DNA of 10,811 nucleotides from NCBI GenBank assembly GCA_937983315.1, contig CALKAH010000163.1, forward strand, positions 1 through 10,811. Reading direction: 5' to 3'. Below, piece after piece: positions 6,678-10,811 of the stretch. The stretch is from an uncultured Acholeplasmataceae bacterium (GTDB taxonomy: Bacteria; Bacillota_I; Bacilli_A; Acholeplasmatales; Acholeplasmataceae). The notes under the pieces are model-generated. The model saw only the letters and a list, made by a program, of their open reading frames with translations. It did not search any database and was not told the DNA's origin. Position 1 is the stretch's first letter; the number at the start of each line of letters is the position of its first letter. A program made the translations under genes and the position numbers.

Positions 6678-7616
6678 ATGCAAGCGCAACTTATACAACC
6701 GACCATCTCCAAAAAGACACGTCGTGATCTCTTCTGGAGAGAGGTAAAAAAACATAAACATAGTTATATCTTAATGGCACCTTATGTCATTCTTTTCATG
6801 ACGTTTACTGTCATTCCTGTCTTCATGTCTTTAGGGATTAGCTTTACGTCGTATGACCTCTTACAACCCCCACGTTATATAGGTTTAGATAACTATACGA
6901 AACTATTACTTGATGATGATGTCTTTATTATTGCCCTCAAGAATACATTGATTTTAGCGGTTGTTACGGGACCTGTGTCCTATTTATTAGCCTTTGTTTT
7001 CGCATGGTTGATCAATGAACTACCTCCGAAATTAAGAGCATTTATGACCCTTATTTTCTATGCACCTTCGATTTCAGGGAACGCATTCTTGATGTGGTTA
7101 ATCATCTTTTCTGGTGATATTCACGGTTATTTAAATGCCTTTTTACTTAACATGGGGATTATTGATAATCCAATTTTATGGTTAAAAGATACCAATTATA
7201 TCATATGGGTGATCATTATCGTCCAGCTATGGTTATCACTTGGTGTCTCATTCTTAGCATTTATTGCAGGTCTTCAAAGTGTCGACAAGACACTCTTTGA
7301 AGCTGGTGCGATTGATGGTGTTAAAAATCGTTGGCAAGAATTATGGTACATCACGCTTCCTTCGATGAAACCACAACTCCTCTTTGGTGCAGTCATGCAG
7401 ATTACGACCTCACTGGCGATTGCAGAAGTCTCGATGCAACTTGTGGGTTTCCCATCGGTTCAATATGCGGGACATACCATTGTCACCCACTTGATTGACT
7501 ACGGTTCAACACGTTTCGAACTGGGGTATGCATCCGCGATTGCAACGCTCTTATTCTTGATTATGATGGGTGCGAACTTACTCGTTCGTAACATCTTAAG
7601 AAAGGTGGGTGAGTAA
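6678..7616 (+). CDS. Carbohydrate ABC transporter permease, MalF/UgpA type
   Basis: Inner-membrane channel subunit of a CUT1-type sugar importer, 312 residues, normal for the family. Six hydrophobic helices are readable at about 30-55, 90-113, 121-145, 173-198, 233-255 and 283-304. The cytoplasmic EAA loop that docks the ATPase is clear at 208-228: EAGAIDG followed by W219 and ending ITLP. A basic N-terminal tail (residues 12-28) precedes the first helix, as in MalF-like subunits. The ATG is preceded by AGGAGGG overlapping the TAG of the previous gene, so translation is probably coupled. It partners with the next gene as a heterodimer. No ATPase gene is present in the window, which fits systems that borrow a shared MsmX/UgpC-type ATPase. 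Confidence 0.95.
   Translation: MQAQLIQPTISKKTRRDLFWREVKKHKHSYILMAPYVILFMTFTVIPVFMSLGISFTSYDLLQPPRYIGLDNYTKLLLDDDVFIIALKNTLILAVVTGPVSYLLAFVFAWLINELPPKLRAFMTLIFYAPSISGNAFLMWLIIFSGDIHGYLNAFLLNMGIIDNPILWLKDTNYIIWVIIIVQLWLSLGVSFLAFIAGLQSVDKTLFEAGAIDGVKNRWQELWYITLPSMKPQLLFGAVMQITTSLAIAEVSMQLVGFPSVQYAGHTIVTHLIDYGSTRFELGYASAIATLLFLIMMGANLLVRNILRKVGE
7601..7608 (+). promoter_or_regulatory. Ribosome binding site that decides the start of the second permease
   Basis: AAAGGTGG lies nine bases upstream of the ATG at 7618 but directly abuts the in-frame GTG at 7609. Normal spacing therefore favours ATG 7618 over the longer GTG start. The site sits inside the last codons of the first permease gene. Confidence 0.65.
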
Positions 7617-7617
7617 G

Positions 7618-8508
7618 ATGACAAACACCTTACAACGCACCTTGAAGAATGCGCTAAACTTCAAGAAAAAACGCAAGCTCAATCGTTCTAAATGGGGAGA
7701 TGCAGCACTGTTTGGACTTTTGTTAATCTTTGGTGTGTTCTCAGCATATCCACTCATTATGACCGTTTCAAACGCATTTAAATCGTTGGATGAGCTGTTC
7801 TTATTCCCACCAAGACTATTCCCACGAAATATTACGTTTGATAACTTTAGAGATTTATCAGAACTGATTGGTAATTCGTGGATTCCATTTTCACGTTATT
7901 TCTTTAACACGATTTTGATTACGTTGACAGGTACAGTAGGCCATGTGTTGATCGCATCGATGTGTGCGTACCCCCTTGCAAAATATAAGTTCCCGGGACG
8001 CAACATCATTTTTACCATGGTTGTTTATTCCTTAATGTTTGCTCCTCAAGTCACTGCAACCCCAAACTATATCATTATTTCTCGCATTGGTTTAATCGAT
8101 ACGCCACTCGCCATCATTTTACCTGCGATTGCATCATCCTTAGGTCTTTATTTGATGAAGCAGTTCATGCAACAGATTCCTGATGAACTCATTGAATCAG
8201 CGAAGATTGATGGTGCAAGTGAATATCGTATTTTCTTCCAAATTGTCATGCCTTTGGTGAAACCTGCTTGGTTAACCTTAGTCATCCTATTGTTCCAACG
8301 TTTGTGGACAACCGATGGTGGTTCCTTCATTTTCAGTGAAGAGTTAAAACCGGTGTCCTATGCACTGAGACAGATTGCTCAAGGTTCGATTGAACGCGCA
8401 GGTACGATTGCTGCCGTCTCTTTCATCATGATGATTGTTCCTGTAACATTCTTCATCATTTCACAATCACGCATTGTGGAAACCTTCAGCCATTCTGGTA
8501 TGAAGTAA
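7618..8508 (+). CDS. Carbohydrate ABC transporter permease, MalG/UgpE type
   Basis: Second channel subunit of the CUT1-type importer. I use the ATG at 7618 (296 residues) because an in-frame GTG at 7609 has its ribosome binding site with no spacing. With this start the gene begins one base after the TAA of its partner. Six hydrophobic segments lie at about 29-50, 97-120, 129-146, 162-183, 216-232 and 262-284. The EAA loop is at 193-212: ESAKIDGA followed by IFFQIVMP. The N-terminus carries a very basic stretch (KKKRKLNRSK), and the segment AYPLAKYKFPGRN is typical of MalG-like permeases. The length is close to the usual 270-300 residues. Together with the upstream permease it forms the pore for the sugar delivered by the binding proteins. 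Confidence 0.93.
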   Translation: MTNTLQRTLKNALNFKKKRKLNRSKWGDAALFGLLLIFGVFSAYPLIMTVSNAFKSLDELFLFPPRLFPRNITFDNFRDLSELIGNSWIPFSRYFFNTILITLTGTVGHVLIASMCAYPLAKYKFPGRNIIFTMVVYSLMFAPQVTATPNYIIISRIGLIDTPLAIILPAIASSLGLYLMKQFMQQIPDELIESAKIDGASEYRIFFQIVMPLVKPAWLTLVILLFQRLWTTDGGSFIFSEELKPVSYALRQIAQGSIERAGTIAAVSFIMMIVPVTFFIISQSRIVETFSHSGMK

Positions 8509-8521
8509 GGAGTGTGAAACG

Positions 8522-9997
8522 ATGACTAAACTCTTCTTCATTGTGTCATTCATGTTTACCTTACCGATACAATTTGCATCAATACGCTATAATTACTCCT
8601 ATTATGGCGATGTCGTTCACTCAGCTCCAGGTATGACGTTTGCTGCTTATTTTAATGCGCAAACACTAGGGACAACCTTAACATCCCCTGAAGACTTTGT
8701 CATCTATAACGATGATATCTACATGATAGACTCCGTTGAAAATAAAATCGTTGTTGTTGATGAAACATTTACGTTGAAAGATGAATACAGTAGTTTTCCT
8801 TTGACACAAGCATATCAAGATAAACTTACTGCGTTAGGTGAGGTCGATTTTTCCCCTCTAACGATTAAGGCTGCTTTTGGTTTAGATGTTAAACCTTCAG
8901 GTATTTATGTCGCTGATACAGGTAATTACCGGATTATCAAACTCAATCATCAATTTGAAGTCATTGATGTATTTTCACAGATGGAAGATCCAACGTTTGA
9001 ATCGATTGCGTTTGAACCACAAGATATCACGGTTGATACCACAGAACGTATGTATGTGGTTGCTAAAAACGTCTATGAAGGCATCATGGAAATCAATACC
9101 GATGGATCGTTTAACCGTTTTACTGGAGTCAATCCAGTATCGTTAACACCGATTGAAATTTTTAGACGTTCACTGATGACTGAAGCACAACTGGCTCAGT
9201 TGAAGTTATATTTACCAACAGAATACACATCGGTTGAAATCAACGACCGAAGCTTTATTTATGCAACATCTAAACCATCAGGAACCAATGCTGAAAACAT
9301 GATTCAATTGATCAATCCCAAAGGTATTGATACACTGAAGCGTCGTGGTTACCATAAACCCATGGGTGATGTGCATTATATTGAAGGTATGAATAATTAT
9401 GTCATTACAGGACCTTCACTTTTAGTTGATATTGCATCAACCAAAGATGGTATCTATTCTGTTCTAGATCAAAAGCGTTCACGCATCTTCACCTATGATT
9501 CAGAAGGCAATCTCTTATACATCAATGGTGATGAAGGGATGCAATCCGATAAATTCTCAGAAGGTGTTGCTTTAGGTTATTTAGGTGATGATTTACTCGT
9601 ACTCGACCGAAAAGCTAGAACCGTGATCGTCTATCGTCTCACTGATTTTGGACGAGCAGTGAATCTTGCCATCTCATATCATACACAAGGTGATTTTAAT
9701 CGTGCAGCAGCTGTTTGGGAAGAAGTTATCAGACTGAATACAAACTATGAAATCGCCTATAACGGTATCGGCAAGTATTTACTGCGTGAAGGACGATTCA
9801 AAGAAGCCATGACCTATTTTGATCTTGGTCATGATCAGTACTATTACTCCAAAGCATTTAGAGAATATCGTAACGCGATTATTAAAGCGAATTTTGGTTA
9901 CATTATCCTCACTGTGGTCGTCATCATGGGTGGTGCGATCGGCCTAAAGATTCGAAAGACCTATCGTAAAGGAGGATCGATCCTCTATGAAGACTAA
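8522..9997 (+). CDS. Secreted beta-propeller (NHL-like) protein with TPR repeats and C-terminal membrane anchor
   Basis: A 491-residue protein of unproven function. The ATG follows TAAGGAGTG, which overlaps the stop of the MalG-type gene, so it belongs to the operon. The first ~20 residues are hydrophobic and look like a signal peptide. Residues about 55-370 show repeated short beta-strand units with NHL-like motifs, e.g. GIYVADTGNYRIIKLN beginning at 127, and ENKIVVVDETF and DDLLVLDRKARTVIVYRL elsewhere. Residues about 377-445 hold TPR-like helices (AVNLAISYHTQGDFNRAAAVWEE; IGKYLLREGRFKEAMTYFDLG). A single transmembrane helix at about 457-477 is followed by a basic tail (KIRKTYRKG), which should be cytoplasmic. 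The propeller and TPR would face outside, tethered to the membrane. I infer a scaffold or binding role around the importer. No catalytic residues of a lactonase or hydrolase could be assigned. Confidence 0.82.
   Translation: MTKLFFIVSFMFTLPIQFASIRYNYSYYGDVVHSAPGMTFAAYFNAQTLGTTLTSPEDFVIYNDDIYMIDSVENKIVVVDETFTLKDEYSSFPLTQAYQDKLTALGEVDFSPLTIKAAFGLDVKPSGIYVADTGNYRIIKLNHQFEVIDVFSQMEDPTFESIAFEPQDITVDTTERMYVVAKNVYEGIMEINTDGSFNRFTGVNPVSLTPIEIFRRSLMTEAQLAQLKLYLPTEYTSVEINDRSFIYATSKPSGTNAENMIQLINPKGIDTLKRRGYHKPMGDVHYIEGMNNYVITGPSLLVDIASTKDGIYSVLDQKRSRIFTYDSEGNLLYINGDEGMQSDKFSEGVALGYLGDDLLVLDRKARTVIVYRLTDFGRAVNLAISYHTQGDFNRAAAVWEEVIRLNTNYEIAYNGIGKYLLREGRFKEAMTYFDLGHDQYYYSKAFREYRNAIIKANFGYIILTVVVIMGGAIGLKIRKTYRKGGSILYED
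9968..9986 (+). promoter_or_regulatory. Ribosome binding site of the YIP1-family gene embedded in a 14-bp palindrome
   Basis: AAAGGAGGAT is the ribosome binding site for the ATG at 9987. It overlaps the perfect palindrome GAGGATCGATCCTC (9972-9985). In RNA this can form a 5-bp stem, GAGGA/TCCTC, with a TCGA loop that covers the Shine-Dalgarno core. Because the site lies inside the upstream gene, elongating ribosomes would open it, which suggests translational coupling. Confidence 0.5.
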
Positions 9998-10628
9998 ATT
10001 AAAACAATGGTTATTTGATTTTATTCTCTTCCCAAAGACCCTCTTATTTCACCCATTTGATGGTTTTGAAGAGTTCAAACGCTATGAGAAGGGAAAAATG
10101 TCGGTTGCAATCGTGTTTATTGCACTATTCGCATTCCTTCGCATTTTTCAATTTCAATATGAAGGCGTTTTGATTAATCCGAATAATCCGATGGAATTGA
10201 ACTCTCTTCAAGAGATTTTTTCGGTTGCCTTACTCATCTTCTTATTTACCGTGGGTAACTGGTCAGTGACAACCCTCATGGAAGGTAAAGGAAAATATAA
10301 AGAGATCCTCATGGTGACAGGATATGCTTTATTTCCTGTTGTTATCCTCGGTTATCCAGCGATTATCCTATCCAATTTCTTAACGCTTGAAGAGATGGCA
10401 TTTTATACCTTGTTGATGGGTATCGCCTATGCACTCACAGCGTGGATGTTATTTATGGGAATCTTAAATATTCATCAGTATGGTCTTGGTAAAACAATTC
10501 TAGCGTTTATTGCGACGATTATTGCCATGAGCGTGATGATGTTTTTAGGTCTATTGTTCTTTGATTTGATTCAACAGTTCATTTCATTTATCGTCTCGAT
10601 TTATGAAGAACTGAATCTGCGCTATTAG
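9987..10628 (+). CDS. YIP1-family integral membrane protein
   Basis: A 213-residue membrane protein. Five hydrophobic helices lie at about 38-56, 77-96, 109-130, 137-160 and 169-195. The fold signature is YIP1-like: a short N-terminal amphipathic segment (FPKTLLFHPFDGFEEFK), NWSVTTLMEGKGKYKEI after helix 2, a YALFP motif in helix 3, and NIHQYGLGKT (161-170) between helices 4 and 5. It overlaps the upstream propeller gene by 11 bases, in a different frame, and its ribosome binding site lies in that gene. Bacterial YIP1-domain proteins are poorly understood. From memory, similar YIP1 genes sit beside CUT1 permeases and large SBPs in other Bacillota, which supports a transporter-associated role. 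That recollection is not checked here. Confidence 0.75.
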   Translation: MKTKLKQWLFDFILFPKTLLFHPFDGFEEFKRYEKGKMSVAIVFIALFAFLRIFQFQYEGVLINPNNPMELNSLQEIFSVALLIFLFTVGNWSVTTLMEGKGKYKEILMVTGYALFPVVILGYPAIILSNFLTLEEMAFYTLLMGIAYALTAWMLFMGILNIHQYGLGKTILAFIATIIAMSVMMFLGLLFFDLIQQFISFIVSIYEELNLRY

Positions 10629-10638
10629 GAGGGGAAAT

Positions 10639-10811
10639 ATGAAAAAAATCATGATCATAACCCTGATTGTTGGTGCAGTTGCAAGTTACTTATTCTTGTT
10701 TAACATGAAAAAACAATCCATCCCTGAAGTTGAAAAGATTGAATATTCGACTGAAGGCTTTGTTGATGCAAGTGGATTATCAAATACAAATAACTTGGTC
10801 ACATCCAATGC
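10639..10811 (+). CDS. N-terminal part of a membrane-anchored or secreted protein (3' end beyond the window)
   Basis: The ATG at 10639 follows a strong TTAGGAGGGG ribosome binding site overlapping the TAG of the YIP1-family gene, and the frame is open to the window end (57 codons). The product begins MKKIMIITLIVGAVASYLFL, a hydrophobic signal or anchor without a lipobox Cys. A polar segment (KKQSIPEVEKIEYSTEG) follows, so the bulk of the protein should be extracellular. It is the last visible member of the operon. From memory, comparable clusters in other Bacillota have a DUF5696-type protein after the YIP1 gene, but the visible part is too short to assign that family. Confidence 0.8.
   Translation, partial: MKKIMIITLIVGAVASYLFLFNMKKQSIPEVEKIEYSTEGFVDASGLSNTNNLVTSN

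Noticed and set aside
7609..7617. GTG start for the MalG-type permease giving three extra residues and an 8-base overlap
   Set aside because: The AAAGGTGG site would abut the GTG with zero spacing, whereas the ATG at 7618 has nine bases of spacing.
8886..9146. Plus-strand 86-codon frame inside the propeller gene
   Set aside because: It is fully contained in a well-supported gene in another frame, has no clear ribosome binding site and shows no domain-like pattern.
1..10811. CRISPR arrays, tRNA or rRNA genes, transposases, prophage or defence genes
   Set aside because: No regularly spaced repeats, no tRNA-like folds and no such protein motifs were seen; the window is nearly fully occupied by surface and transporter genes.

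Overview
The window reads as chromosomal DNA from a low- to mid-GC Gram-positive lineage (Bacillota or the Mollicutes/Izemoplasmatales side of it). The signs are strong AGGAGG-type ribosome binding sites, a Bacillus-like lipobox, CUT1-type sugar ABC transporter genes, a surface protein with an LPXTG-like tail, and all genes on one strand. The seven complete gene ends are all TAA or TAG, and every tryptophan I read is TGG, so there is no sign of UGA-as-Trp. Placement below phylum level is a guess. I see no mobile element, RNA gene or CRISPR array.

Region 1 (1-1870) holds the 3' part of a large secreted surface protein. It has Ig-like modules, an Ala/Glu-rich coiled coil, and a C-terminal VPETG-(Cys-Gly)-hydrophobic-KKRS sorting signal. 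A 10-bp perfect hairpin resembling a terminator follows. Region 2 (1871-2047) is a gene-free regulatory stretch with a GC-rich hairpin, a TATAAT -10 box, and an 18-nt inverted repeat in the presumed leader that looks like a repressor operator.

Region 3 (2048 to the window end) is a tightly packed seven-gene run. In order it encodes: (1) a lipoprotein solute-binding protein (SBP) with an N-terminal Ig-like domain; (2) a 971-residue membrane-anchored protein with two copies of a beta-rich module exactly 200 residues apart, a helical middle and a C-terminal SBP domain; (3) and (4) two MalF/MalG-type permeases; (5) a secreted beta-propeller (NHL-like) protein with TPR repeats and a C-terminal membrane anchor; (6) a YIP1-family membrane protein; (7) the start of another membrane-anchored or secreted protein, cut by the window end. 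From gene 2 of this run onward, gaps are 1 to 13 bases or genes overlap. A strong C6/G6 hairpin separates the first SBP from the rest and probably sets different expression levels.

Together these look like a carbohydrate (probably oligo- or polysaccharide) capture and import locus. The extracellular modules bind the glycan, the two permeases form the channel, and a shared ATPase encoded elsewhere (MsmX/UgpC type) would power it, since none is present here. The propeller/TPR and YIP1 proteins are not classical transporter parts. Their tight linkage suggests an accessory membrane assembly whose role I cannot derive from sequence. No glycoside hydrolase or regulator gene lies inside the window, so the substrate is unknown.
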